Shown piece after piece: positions 45,111-53,835 of a stretch of 64,000 nucleotides of DNA. The stretch covers positions 124,001-188,000 of the forward strand of contig NZ_FMBK01000007.1 in assembly GCF_900095025.1 (NCBI RefSeq). The letters are read 5' to 3'. A program made the position numbers and the translations under genes. Position 1 is the first letter of the stretch. The number at the start of each line of letters is the position of its first letter. Source of the DNA: Acinetobacter albensis (GTDB lineage Bacteria > Pseudomonadota > Gammaproteobacteria > Pseudomonadales > Moraxellaceae). The notes under the pieces were generated by a model. It searched no databases and was not told the origin of the DNA. It was given only the letters and a program-made list of their open reading frames with translations.

Positions 45111-45510
45111 GCATACTCCTTATTACAAACAACTCGAAGTTGTTCGTTTTATATAATCAATCTAGCAAAAAATTAACCCAAAATTTGTTGAGCTAAAATC
45201 TAAAATACAGCCGTAAATTGTAGCATAAATTCTCTTATTTTTGTCTCTTGTAAGTGTGGTTAATCTTGTTAATTTTCTACAATTTATGGATTCTTTTTTT
45301 ATCCATTTTAATTGTCGATTATTTATGTAAATTCAGGCTCTCGCTTGATCCTAATTTAAATTTTAGAATACATACTTTAGATCTATTGCAGCGAATAAGA
45401 AGCTCACTTTAAATCGACTTAGACATGATTAAAAATTTATCAATCATATTGAAAATTAAATATGCTAAGAAAAATTAAAAATCATTTGAAAAATAAGCAA
45501 TTATAAAACT
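45111..45510. other. gyrA upstream region
   Basis: No supported gene. On the minus strand TACAAT preceded by TGC (an extended -10 form; plus-strand positions 45217-45222) could be the gyrA promoter. A perfect 7-bp hairpin (45128-45144) lies in the presumed leader. The remainder, towards the etfA terminator, is A/T-rich with nothing recognised. Confidence 0.4.
45128..45144 (-). repeat. Leader hairpin just before gyrA
   Basis: AACAACT - CGA - AGTTGTT, perfect 7-bp arms and a 3-nt loop, about 20 bp before the gyrA start and close to its AAGGAG-type ribosome-binding site. Confidence 0.6.
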
Positions 45511-45542
45511 AAAAACGCCCCTAGAAACTAGGAGCGTTTTTT
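45511..45542 (-). terminator. Rho-independent terminator after etfA
   Basis: AAAAACGC(C)CCTAG - AAA - CTAGG(A)GCGTTTTT, a long stem with one internal mismatch and A/T tails, just beyond the etfA stop. Confidence 0.88.
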
Positions 45543-45559
45543 AAATATGCAGTAATGAA

Positions 45560-46492
45560 TTAGATTTTAGAAACCAATTCAGGTACTACCGTATTTAAAT
45601 CGCCAACTAACCAGTAATCAGCTACTGCATTGATTGGTGCTTCTTCATCTTTGTTGATCGCCACGATCACTTTAGAATCTTTCATACCCGCCAAATGCTG
45701 AATTGCGCCAGAAATACCAACTGCGATATATAGATCTGGTGCAACAATCTTGCCTGTTTGACCGACTTGCATATCGTTTGGTACGAAACCAGCATCCACC
45801 GCAGCACGTGAAGCACCTTGAGCAGCACCCAGCTTGTCAGCCAATGGATCAAGTACAGTGTGATAGTTTTCACCTGAACCTACACCACGACCACCAGAAA
45901 CTACAATACGTGCAGCAGTTAATTCTGGACGTTCAGATTTCACGATTTCTTCAGAAATAAACTTAGAAATGCCTGCATCTTGAACATCGCTTACTGCTTC
46001 AACAGCCGCAGAACCACCAGTCGTAGCAACAGGATCAAATGCAGTACCACGAACAGTTGCAACCACGATAGATTCAGATGATTCTACAGTTGCAATTGCG
46101 TTACCCGCATAGATTGGGCGTTTAAAGGTTTTAGGGCTTTCAATCGCGATGATGTCAGAAATCATGCTGACGTCTAACAGTGCAGCAGCACGTGGAAGTA
46201 CGTTTTTACCATTTGACGTAGATGCAGCAAGGATATGGCTATAGCCTTTACCCAAGTCAGCCACTAAAGCCGCCACATTTTCAGCCAATTGTTGTGCATA
46301 AACAGCGTTGTCAGCAAGTAATACTTTGCTTACACCCGCAACTTGAGCTGCTTGGTCGGCAACTGCTTGTGCGCCAGAACCTGCAACCAATACAGTGATA
46401 TCACCACCGATTTTTTGAGCTGCAGCAACAACGTTTAAAGTTGCACCATTTAGTGCTTTATTGTCGTGCTCAGCGATAACTAAAATACTCAT
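45560..46492 (-). CDS. etfA: Electron transfer flavoprotein subunit alpha
   Basis: The FAD-carrying subunit that passes electrons from acyl-CoA and other dehydrogenases to ETF:ubiquinone oxidoreductase. It has 310 residues. The C-terminal FAD domain contains VVSGGRGVGSGENY, GFVPNDMQVGQTGKIVAPDLYIAVGISGAIQHLAGM and VIVAINKDEEAPI, the classical signature. The N-terminal domain binds the beta subunit. It lies 17 bp after etfB in one operon. Confidence 0.97.
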   Translation of the reverse strand: MSILVIAEHDNKALNGATLNVVAAAQKIGGDITVLVAGSGAQAVADQAAQVAGVSKVLLADNAVYAQQLAENVAALVADLGKGYSHILAASTSNGKNVLPRAAALLDVSMISDIIAIESPKTFKRPIYAGNAIATVESSESIVVATVRGTAFDPVATTGGSAAVEAVSDVQDAGISKFISEEIVKSERPELTAARIVVSGGRGVGSGENYHTVLDPLADKLGAAQGASRAAVDAGFVPNDMQVGQTGKIVAPDLYIAVGISGAIQHLAGMKDSKVIVAINKDEEAPINAVADYWLVGDLNTVVPELVSKI

Positions 46493-46509
46493 GATTTTAT
46501 CCTTCTGTA

Positions 46510-47259
46510 TTAGATCACTTTCGCTTCGTTTTTAAGTTTTTCAACAAGCTCATCTACAGATTTTACTTGCACGCCAGCTTTACGTTCTGCTGGTGGTTCA
46601 ACTTTAACGGTTTTAAGTTGAGTTGTACCTGTAACGCCATAATCCGCAGGAGACTTGGTATCAAGCGGCTTTTTACGCGCTTTCATAATATTTGGCAGAG
46701 CAGCATAACGCGGCTCATTCAAACGTAAGTCAGTGGTAATAATAGCAGGGAGGTTTAGTTCAACAGTTTGTAAACCGCCGTCGACTTCACGCGTAACTTG
46801 AACTTTGTCGCCAGCCACATTTACAACAGACGCAAATGTACCTTGACCAGCACCCAGTAAAGCACCGAGCATTTGACCGACTTGATTCGAGTCATCATCA
46901 ATCGCTTGCTTACCCAAAAGAATCAGTTCTGGTTTTTCTTGTTCTACAATGCCTTTTAAGATTTTAGCCACTTCAAGTGCACCAATCTCATCAGCAGTTT
47001 CTACCAAGATACCACGATCTGCTCCAAGCGCCATTGCAGAACGAATTTGTTCTTGCGCTTCTTTAGGACCGATAGAAACCACAATGATTTCTGAAACTGT
47101 TCCTTTTTCTTTTAAACGAACCGCTTCTTCCACTGCGATTTCACAGAATGGATTGATCGACATTTTAACGTTAGTGAGGTCAACCCCAGTGTTATCCGGT
47201 TTTACGCGAACTTTAACGTTGGCATCAACCACACGTTTTACAGCAACAAGAGCCTTCAT
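46510..47259 (-). CDS. etfB: Electron transfer flavoprotein subunit beta
   Basis: The AMP-binding partner of EtfA, 249 aa. It starts [19 protein letters not shown]. The adenine-nucleotide segment [20 protein letters not shown] and the recognition-loop region [32 protein letters not shown] are conserved in the family. It is the first gene of the pair, preceded by a long A/T-rich region where the promoter should be. Confidence 0.97.
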   Translation of the reverse strand: MKALVAVKRVVDANVKVRVKPDNTGVDLTNVKMSINPFCEIAVEEAVRLKEKGTVSEIIVVSIGPKEAQEQIRSAMALGADRGILVETADEIGALEVAKILKGIVEQEKPELILLGKQAIDDDSNQVGQMLGALLGAGQGTFASVVNVAGDKVQVTREVDGGLQTVELNLPAIITTDLRLNEPRYAALPNIMKARKKPLDTKSPADYGVTGTTQLKTVKVEPPAERKAGVQVKSVDELVEKLKNEAKVI

Positions 47260-47715
47260 GTAATCCTCGGCTGTTTTAACAAAAGTAAATGTTGAGAAAA
47301 GTGAGTGTAACTCTTCACTTAAAATTTTTAGGTGCCCTATCTTGCAATGCGTTTGGCATTTCGGTCAAGTCACAATTATCGAAACAAGCTTAAAATAGAT
47401 AAAAATTCTTGACCTTAGCGTTCATATTTTTTTGTAATTTTTTTATTAAGATGAATTTACTCATTATTTTTTCATTTTTAAATATTGATTTTTATTATAT
47501 TTTTATCTGATTAACTTCATCAAATGTTCTGATAAAATCTTTAATTTCAATCCTTCTAGTACGTCAAATTTTTACCTTTCTTGCACAATAGTACTTATTT
47601 TAGCCTGTCATTTAAGATAGATTGATGAATTTTTTTTTAGATATTTGCTCTAAAATTATGCTTTTTTTACCATTTAAGGTGTAACAAATTAAGTTTACTC
47701 CATAAATTTGCTTGA
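47260..47715. other. Gene-free A/T-rich region upstream of etfB
   Basis: About 450 bp with long T-runs and no credible ORF on either strand. The etfBA promoter must lie here, but I could not place it with confidence. No RNA gene was recognised. Confidence 0.4.
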
Positions 47716-47741
47716 TAAAAAAGCATGCTTTTACACATGCT
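47716..47741 (-). terminator. Probable terminator after the LysE-family gene
   Basis: On the minus strand AGCATG and CATGCT (6 bp, 8-nt loop) are followed by TTTTTT. Confidence 0.6.
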
Positions 47742-47754
47742 CTCTATTTATTGA

Positions 47755-48360
47755 TTAATTCATGCCTAACCAAGCGGCCGCCAATATTAATAATCCACCT
47801 GAACCGCCATCAATCCATTTTTGTTTACGTTGATTCATTTCAGTTTTTTGGGTAATTTTGGCCAAAATTAAACTTAAGCTGCAATACACTACAAAAATTA
47901 AACCAATAAAAATGAATGAGAGAATTAGACCTTGAGTTACGGTATCACCTGTCTTGTCTATGAATTGCGGTAAGATTGCAAAATAAATCAATATTCCTTT
48001 CGGATTCAATAACGCTGTAAAAAAACCTTTTTGAATCGGTTGTGCAGTATTTGCTTTTATAAGAGTAAGTTTCTTCTGATTGAAAACTGACTTGATTAAT
48101 CCAAACGCCAAAAATAAAAGATAACCAATCCCTAACCAGCGGATTGTTTCAAACAATACTGGAAATGAAACGATAATCGCAGCAATACCGAGTGCCACAA
48201 ATATAGAATGGACTAAATACCCCAGACAAATGCCCACTGTCGCTTTCATGCCAGCTTTTGCATCTTGACTTGCCACCTGTGACAAAATAAAAAGCATGTC
48301 TGGTCCAGGTGTAAAAATCAGCGGAATAACTGTTAAAGCAAAGAGTACAAATACTGACAT
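47755..48360 (-). CDS. LysE/RhtB-family amino-acid exporter
   Basis: A 201-residue membrane protein with six predicted helices. The start at 48360 has GGGGAAAGGAA directly upstream, better than the more upstream in-frame codon. The family signature FTPGPDMLFILSQ lies in the first helix pair. GICLGYLVHSIFVALGIAAI and FFTALLNPKGILIYFAILPQFI follow; the latter is the conserved NPK segment. The substrate is unknown. It is divergent from an Lrp/AsnC regulator, the common arrangement in which the regulator senses the amino acid and controls the exporter. Confidence 0.9.
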   Translation of the reverse strand: MSVFVLFALTVIPLIFTPGPDMLFILSQVASQDAKAGMKATVGICLGYLVHSIFVALGIAAIIVSFPVLFETIRWLGIGYLLFLAFGLIKSVFNQKKLTLIKANTAQPIQKGFFTALLNPKGILIYFAILPQFIDKTGDTVTQGLILSFIFIGLIFVVYCSLSLILAKITQKTEMNQRKQKWIDGGSGGLLILAAAWLGMN

Positions 48361-48423
48361 TTCCTTTCCCCTTTCTCGTGTTTGAAAGTGAAAATTAGTA
48401 TTCAATAATCAGTACAAAATAGG

Positions 48424-48460
48424 ATGCTAAATATTCTATAATTAAAGTTATTTTTAGCAT
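48424..48460. promoter_or_regulatory. Inverted repeat between the LysE exporter and Lrp regulator
   Basis: ATGCTAAA (48424-48431) and TTTAGCAT (48453-48460) are perfect 8-bp arms, with centres 29 bp apart. A TATAAT (48437-48442) lies between them. A regulator bound to both arms would cover the promoter. Confidence 0.45.
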
Positions 48461-48473
48461 TAAATTCTAATTT

Positions 48474-48968
48474 ATGAAATTATCTTCTCATTCTATTTCA
48501 ATAAAATTGGATCGTACCGATAAAAATATTATTCGGGCTTTACAACAAAATGGTCGTATGCAAAATAATGATCTTGCCCGCGAAATAGGACTTTCACCCT
48601 CTTCATGTTTACGTCGGGTCAAATTATTAGAAGAATCAGGTGTCATTCAAAACTACACCACGGTGATAGACCCACAGAAAATTGGCTTACCGCTTATTTT
48701 GTTTTCACGTATTTGGCTGGTTGGCCAAGATGCTGAAACGATAGATGGCTTTATTGAAGCCATGAAAGAGCTGCCTCATGTGATGGAGTGCTACATTATT
48801 TTGGGCGAATGCGATGCAATGCTTAAAGTCGTGGTTCCTGACTTAGACAGTTATCGTAAGTTTCAATCTACTCATTTAACCAAGAAAAATGGCATTACCA
48901 GTGTCAAAACGGATTTGCCAAGCCAGATTATTAAACAAAGTTTTCAACTGCCATTAGATAATCTTTAA
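48474..48968 (+). CDS. Lrp/AsnC-family transcriptional regulator
   Basis: A 164-residue regulator. The N-terminal helix-turn-helix is LDRTDKNIIRALQQNGRMQNNDLAREIGLSPSSCLRRVKLLEESG (about residues 11-60). The ligand-binding RAM domain follows from about residue 75 (HVMECYIILGECDAMLKVVVPD). Lrp-type proteins form octamers or dimers and respond to amino acids. Divergence from a LysE-type exporter suggests local control of that gene; an inverted repeat in the shared region is a candidate site. Confidence 0.92.
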   Translation: MKLSSHSISIKLDRTDKNIIRALQQNGRMQNNDLAREIGLSPSSCLRRVKLLEESGVIQNYTTVIDPQKIGLPLILFSRIWLVGQDAETIDGFIEAMKELPHVMECYIILGECDAMLKVVVPDLDSYRKFQSTHLTKKNGITSVKTDLPSQIIKQSFQLPLDNL

Positions 48969-49037
48969 CGCTTCACAAATTAAACCTGAATTTTGGTATG
49001 CCTTTAATGGTCAAAATCAGTGACTCAACATTTTAAG

Positions 49038-49406
49038 CTAAACGTATAATTGATTTAAAAAGTCACGGTGGATATGACTCAGATCAATCAGTTCATAGGC
49101 TTGAAGATTAAATATTTCCCAAATTTTTAAGATATCTTCTTTTAAATCAATATGCATAGCTTTCACTTGACGTTCCTGCCATTGCAGGTCAGAAATCCAA
49201 ATATACACTTGTTGAGTATCTAAATTAATCGCCTGAACCTTACCTTCTGCATTGACGCCTTGTACCTGAGTATTTTCAGGTAATGACGGCTCTATATTGG
49301 GTAAACTAATTTCTACAAAATGCTTAACCTGACGTAAGCCATAACCGGCAAAAATATCTTTTTGAGCCGCAGTGAGTTGTGCATATTTCTGTTCAATATT
49401 GGTCAT
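49038..49406 (-). CDS. Small cytoplasmic protein of unknown function
   Basis: A 122-residue protein when started at 49406, where AGAGGA lies upstream; an earlier in-frame codon lacks support. It has no membrane segment. The composition is ordinary, with Tyr/Trp in QVYIWISDLQWQERQVKAMHIDLKEDILKIWEIFN. I recognise no family. It stands alone between the Lrp gene, which converges on it, and xerC. Confidence 0.65.
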   Translation of the reverse strand: MTNIEQKYAQLTAAQKDIFAGYGLRQVKHFVEISLPNIEPSLPENTQVQGVNAEGKVQAINLDTQQVYIWISDLQWQERQVKAMHIDLKEDILKIWEIFNLQAYELIDLSHIHRDFLNQLYV

Positions 49407-49661
49407 TTTTTCTATCCTCTTGCTGTGCATTTTTCATTTTTTCTGCAGACTATCTTATTTTTATTCCACAAAAATGAAATACGACCTTTTTATTCGGCAT
49501 TCATTCATACAATAAATTAAGTTGTCCGTCTATGGATGAATAGGCTTACAAAGAATAAGCAAGTCTTATTCCAGATTGATGAATTTTGAATTTATATTTT
49601 TAAATTAGTATATTAATCCAGTAATCTGTTTATCTATTACAAACATTCATTCTTAATCAAG

Positions 49662-50579
49662 TCAGGACTTGTGTGCTCGCGGATGTGCCTGATCATAGAC
49701 TTTAGCCAAATGATCAAAATCAACATGCGTATAAATTTGCGTGGTGGTTAAATTTGTATGCCCCAACATTTCCTGTACAGCTCTTAAATCACCACTGTTT
49801 GACAACATATGACTCGCAAAACAATGCCTTAATAAATGTGGATGTAAGTCAATATTAACCCCAGCACGTTGTGCCTGAAATTTGACGCGATTTTCAATTT
49901 GGCGTGCACCCAATGGATTACCTTTTTGGGTGATGAATACATTGGCTTCTGGTACAAAATCACCATTCCATAAGGGATATATTTTTAACCACTGCATAAC
50001 CGCGTCTTTGGCTTTTGATCCAAAAGGAACCACTCGGGTTTTATTTCCTTTACCTGTAATGCGCAATAATTGTCGATTAAAATCAATATCTCGAATGCAT
50101 AAACCTTGTATTTCTGCCAAACGTAAACCACTCGAGTAGAGCAACTCTAAAATTGCCTTATCGCGCAACCACATTTGTTGTTGAACTTCACTTTCAGGTT
50201 TAGCTTGATCTAAAATTTGATTAATTGTTTCAATATCAACCATACCGGGTAAGGGTCTAGGAAAGCGTTTGAGCTGAAAGTCATCGGCAGGATTAAAAGC
50301 CAAATATTGTCCTTGTTCGGCCCATTTCATAAACTGACGAATAGAGGATAAAAGGCGTTGTAAACTGCTAGAACTAAGTTGATAGCGTTCAACTTTTTGT
50401 GCTAAAAATTCACGTAAATCGGTGGATTCAATATTATTTAAACTGAGTTTTTTAATTTCACAAAAGTTCAAAAAATCGGAAACATCACGCTGATACGCTT
50501 GCAAAGTATGTTTTGACTGATTTTGAATTTCTCTTGCTTTCAGCCACATAGAGAGCAATTGTATTGATGTATAATTCAT
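49662..50579 (-). CDS. xerC: Tyrosine recombinase XerC
   Basis: A site-specific recombinase that with XerD resolves chromosome dimers at dif. It has 305 residues. The SAM-like N-terminal domain is about 1-105. The catalytic residues are Arg153 (SSGLRLAEI), Lys177 (ITGKGNK), His248-x-x-Arg251 (HPHLLRH), His274 (MLGHTNL) and Tyr283 (TQIYTHV). It lies 1 bp from the upstream hydrolase gene, and the cluster with dapF resembles E. coli dapF-yigA-xerC. XerC is preferred over XerD because of this context. Confidence 0.94.
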   Translation of the reverse strand: MNYTSIQLLSMWLKAREIQNQSKHTLQAYQRDVSDFLNFCEIKKLSLNNIESTDLREFLAQKVERYQLSSSSLQRLLSSIRQFMKWAEQGQYLAFNPADDFQLKRFPRPLPGMVDIETINQILDQAKPESEVQQQMWLRDKAILELLYSSGLRLAEIQGLCIRDIDFNRQLLRITGKGNKTRVVPFGSKAKDAVMQWLKIYPLWNGDFVPEANVFITQKGNPLGARQIENRVKFQAQRAGVNIDLHPHLLRHCFASHMLSNSGDLRAVQEMLGHTNLTTTQIYTHVDFDHLAKVYDQAHPRAHKS

Positions 50580-50580
50580 T

Positions 50581-51216
50581 TTAAATTTCCATCCCTATGT
50601 GTGGATTATTCAATAAATAATCCTGTATCAAAAGCGCCACCTCATCGGCATGAGCTTCTGCCAGCATATGATCACCGCCTTGAATAATGTTCAAATGTGC
50701 ATCTTTAAACTGATTTTGTAAATGTTTACCTACTGCCACTGGACTAATAGGATCACAATCTCCCCAAATGAGTAAAATATTCAGCTGAATTTCAGATAAT
50801 AAGGTTTCATAGTTCACATTTGCCCGCATAAACCAATCAGGATAATCTTCATACTGCTGCTGATAGTCTTGACGCCAATCTCGTGCATGAAAGGGTTCTA
50901 GATTAATTCCACCTGATGTTGCAATCAGTACTAATCCTTTAATTAGATCGGGTTTTTGTAATGTTGCAGCGACTGCAAAAATCCCTCCCATGGACTGGGC
51001 AATCAATATTGAAGGTTCTTCGATTTGAGTTAAAACATACTCTGTGAGGGTTTCATAACTTTGAATTTCTGGTTGTACAGGAGTATCACCAAATCCTGGA
51101 TAAGCAATGATTTTATGGGAATAAGATGTCTTTAAACACTGAATAAGTGGATACCAAAATGACGTGTTACCGGATGCTCCTGGCAGGAACAGCAATTGTG
51201 GGGATTTTTGTGTCAT
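50581..51216 (-). CDS. Alpha/beta hydrolase
   Basis: A 211-residue protein with the oxyanion region FLPGASGNTSFWYPLI, the nucleophile elbow IAQSMGGIF (Ser in QSMGG), the acid in LIWGDCDPISP and the catalytic His in IQGGDHMLAE. This is a minimal alpha/beta hydrolase with no lid of note. It is placed between dapF and xerC, separated from dapF by a terminator. Substrate unknown. It is probably co-transcribed with xerC. Confidence 0.85.
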   Translation of the reverse strand: MTQKSPQLLFLPGASGNTSFWYPLIQCLKTSYSHKIIAYPGFGDTPVQPEIQSYETLTEYVLTQIEEPSILIAQSMGGIFAVAATLQKPDLIKGLVLIATSGGINLEPFHARDWRQDYQQQYEDYPDWFMRANVNYETLLSEIQLNILLIWGDCDPISPVAVGKHLQNQFKDAHLNIIQGGDHMLAEAHADEVALLIQDYLLNNPHIGMEI

Positions 51217-51275
51217 TTTTCATATCTCTATTTTGATGCGTTTCAGACCAACCACCTCATTCTGAAAACGCATAT

Positions 51276-51307
51276 AAAAAAAACCCTGATGATTCAGGGT
51301 TTTTAAA
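51276..51307 (-). terminator. Rho-independent terminator after dapF
   Basis: AAAACCCTGA - TGA - TTCAGGGTTTT, with A/T runs on both sides, lies between dapF and the hydrolase-xerC unit. Confidence 0.85.
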
Positions 51308-51310
51308 ATA

Positions 51311-52156
51311 TTATGTTTGATAAAAACTGAGATCGATTCGACCTTCATAGACATTTGTAGTTGGGCCGGTCATCCAGACCACTTCACCTTCACGCCACTC
51401 AATTTGAAGCTTACCGCCTGCCAATTCAATTTCCACTGCATTGGCCAGTAAACCACGGCGCATACCAGAAATTGCCGCTGCACATGCACCAGTACCACAC
51501 GCTAAGGTTTCGCCCACTCCCCGTTCAAACACTCGTAAGCGTGCATGTGTTTCATCCATAATTTGCATAAAACCTGCATTAACGCGTTGTGGAAAACGCT
51601 CATGCGACTCAATCTGCGGCCCCATTCCTGCCACATCAGCCGTCAACACATCAGGAACTATCGTTACTGCATGCGGATTGCCCATATTGACGACATCAAT
51701 GGTTAGACTTTCATCATTGGTTAAAAGCAAGCTATATAAGTTTTCAGCTTCATCTGCAAGGAATGGAATTTGCTTAGGCAAAAATTTGGGATAACCCATA
51801 TTGACGCGTACCCAACCATTTTGTCCAAGTTCTGGTTCAACTATTCCTGCTTTGGTTTGTACTTTAATTTTAGTTTTTGTTGTTAATTTACGTTCATGTA
51901 CAAAACGAGCAAAACAACGCACACCATTACCACACTGTTCAACTTCAGAACCATCAGCATTAAAAATACGATATTTAAAATCAACATTAGGTAAATCAGG
52001 TGGCTCAACCACAAGGAGTTGGTCAAAACCAATTCCAAAATGACGATCTGCTAAACGCTGAATAGTTATACTATCCAAATACGCGCGCTGGCTAATCAGA
52101 TCCACCACCATAAAGTCATTGCCTAGGCCATGCATTTTGGTAAATTCTAAAAACAT
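51311..52156 (-). CDS. dapF: Diaminopimelate epimerase DapF
   Basis: Interconverts LL- and meso-diaminopimelate for lysine and peptidoglycan synthesis. It has 281 residues. The two catalytic cysteines are Cys75 ([11 protein letters not shown]) and Cys220 ([11 protein letters not shown]). The N-terminus [20 protein letters not shown] is the family's conserved beginning. It lies 13 bp after lysA and the two share an operon. Confidence 0.97.
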   Translation of the reverse strand: MFLEFTKMHGLGNDFMVVDLISQRAYLDSITIQRLADRHFGIGFDQLLVVEPPDLPNVDFKYRIFNADGSEVEQCGNGVRCFARFVHERKLTTKTKIKVQTKAGIVEPELGQNGWVRVNMGYPKFLPKQIPFLADEAENLYSLLLTNDESLTIDVVNMGNPHAVTIVPDVLTADVAGMGPQIESHERFPQRVNAGFMQIMDETHARLRVFERGVGETLACGTGACAAAISGMRRGLLANAVEIELAGGKLQIEWREGEVVWMTGPTTNVYEGRIDLSFYQT

Positions 52157-52169
52157 CTCGAATTACTCC

Positions 52170-53414
52170 TTAAGGCAATAAGCGCTCTTTATCCCATAAT
52201 GATTCTACGGTTTCACGTTCACGAATTAAATGCGCTTGATCAGCATCGACCATCACTTCAGCCGCACGACCACGACTATTGTAATTTGAACTCATTACAA
52301 AACCATAGGCGCCTGCCCCCATCACCGCAAGAACATCATTTTCTTGAATCGCTAGCTGACGTTCTTTGCCTAGAAAATCACCCGTTTCACAAATCGCCCC
52401 GACGACATCCCACTCTTTTTCTTCAACATCAGTGCGGGGTGTAACAGCTTGAATGTCCATCCATGCTTCGTACAAAGCTGGACGAATCAAGTCATTCATA
52501 GCTGCATCAATGATCGCAAAGTTACGATGATTGGTGGGCTTAAGTATATCGACTTGTGTGAGTAATACGCCCGCATTGGCAGAAATACTCCGTCCTGGCT
52601 CCATGTAGACTTTTAAGCCTAATTTTTCTAAAGCAGGTTTCAATGCATTGGCATATTCAGCAACAGTCGGTGGAATCTCATCTTTATAAGTCACCCCTAA
52701 ACCACCACCAATATCGATGTGTTTTAAGTGAATACCCAACTCTTTGAGTTGATCAATCATGATGATCACGCGATCAAGGGCATCGACAAAAGGTTGAGTT
52801 TCAGTGAGTTGTGAACCAATATGACAATCAATACCCACCACGTCTAAATTTACTAATGATGCTGCATATTGATAAGTTTCAAACACAGTATCGGATGGAA
52901 TACCAAATTTATTTTCTTTTAATCCAGTTGAAATATATGGATGTGTTTTCGCATCAACATCTGGGTTGACCCGTAATGAAACTGGGGCTTTTTTACCCAG
53001 TTCAGCCGCAACTTTTTGAATGCGATCTAGCTCTGCATACGATTCAACATTAAAACAAGCAATGCCCACTTCCAGCGCTTTTTTAATATCTGCTTCTGAT
53101 TTACCCAAACCCGAAAACACAATTTTAGAGGCTGTTCCACCCGCTTTGAGCACACGAGCCAATTCACCGCCTGTCACAATATCAAAACCTGCGCCTAGCT
53201 TCGCCAATACATTCAATACCGCAATATTCGAGTTCGACTTTACCGCAAAGCAAATTTGATGATCGATAAAGTCAAATGCACGATCCATATCAAGATAATG
53301 CTTTTCAAAAGTTGCTTTTGAATAAACATAAAGTGGCGTGCCAAATTGCTGCGCAAGTTGTTGCAAAGAACATTGCTCTGCGTGCAAAACCCCATCAATG
53401 CGGGTAAAACTCAT
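52170..53414 (-). CDS. lysA: Diaminopimelate decarboxylase LysA
   Basis: A PLP-dependent enzyme making lysine from meso-diaminopimelate. It has 414 residues. The PLP-binding lysine is Lys59 in ICFAVKSNSN. CHIGSQLTE, DIGGGLGVTY, EPGRSISANAG and GAICETGDFLG (cofactor and substrate contacts, with the Cys and Glu) are all in place, and the C-terminal YNSRGRAAEV is typical. It lies after lptM and before dapF. Confidence 0.97.
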   Translation of the reverse strand: MSFTRIDGVLHAEQCSLQQLAQQFGTPLYVYSKATFEKHYLDMDRAFDFIDHQICFAVKSNSNIAVLNVLAKLGAGFDIVTGGELARVLKAGGTASKIVFSGLGKSEADIKKALEVGIACFNVESYAELDRIQKVAAELGKKAPVSLRVNPDVDAKTHPYISTGLKENKFGIPSDTVFETYQYAASLVNLDVVGIDCHIGSQLTETQPFVDALDRVIIMIDQLKELGIHLKHIDIGGGLGVTYKDEIPPTVAEYANALKPALEKLGLKVYMEPGRSISANAGVLLTQVDILKPTNHRNFAIIDAAMNDLIRPALYEAWMDIQAVTPRTDVEEKEWDVVGAICETGDFLGKERQLAIQENDVLAVMGAGAYGFVMSSNYNSRGRAAEVMVDADQAHLIRERETVESLWDKERLLP

Positions 53415-53470
53415 GAATCTATCCTTTCTATGAAAGTGTTAAGCGGTTAAAAAGTTCGATAATTTGAAGA

Positions 53471-53704
53471 TTAATTCGATTCAGTATCTGGTACGGTAAC
53501 TTCTTTCTGTTCGGAAACTTTCTCTTGCTCTGATGCTAATTTCTGCTCAGATTTCTGTTTTGAATCGACATTGGGATATAACAAATATTGAGCACGTTTG
53601 TCATAATTTGGGTCATTCGGTAAATGTAAAGTTCCAGATTGACCACAACCAACAACACTAAAACCTGTTACCAACAAACTGATGTAGCAAATGACAAGAC
53701 GCAT
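53471..53704 (-). CDS. lptM: LptM-like small lipoprotein
   Basis: A 77-residue lipoprotein. The signal ends in a lipobox around SVVGC, placing the lipidated Cys at residue 20, followed by GQSGTLHLP. The CGxxGxLxLP motif is the hallmark of LptM (formerly YifL), which assists oxidative maturation of the LPS translocon LptDE. The remainder is charged and disordered (KQKSEQKLASEQEKVSEQ). It is immediately upstream of lysA-dapF, as in many gammaproteobacteria. Confidence 0.85.
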   Translation of the reverse strand: MRLVICYISLLVTGFSVVGCGQSGTLHLPNDPNYDKRAQYLLYPNVDSKQKSEQKLASEQEKVSEQKEVTVPDTESN

Positions 53705-53789
53705 CTGACCACCTATCCTATATTTTCAAAGAAGTATAACTCGATCACAGCCGTGACCAAAGGATTAAACGCTAGAGATTATCGTGAGT

Positions 53790-53824
53790 AAAAAAAAAAC
53801 GCCAGTTTTGAACTGACGTTTTCA
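53790..53824 (-). terminator. Terminator after cycA
   Basis: AAAACG(C)CAGTT - TTG - AACTG(A)CGTTTT with one internal mismatch and long A/T runs, 12 bp past the cycA stop. Confidence 0.75.
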
Positions 53825-53835
53825 CACCAAAAACT

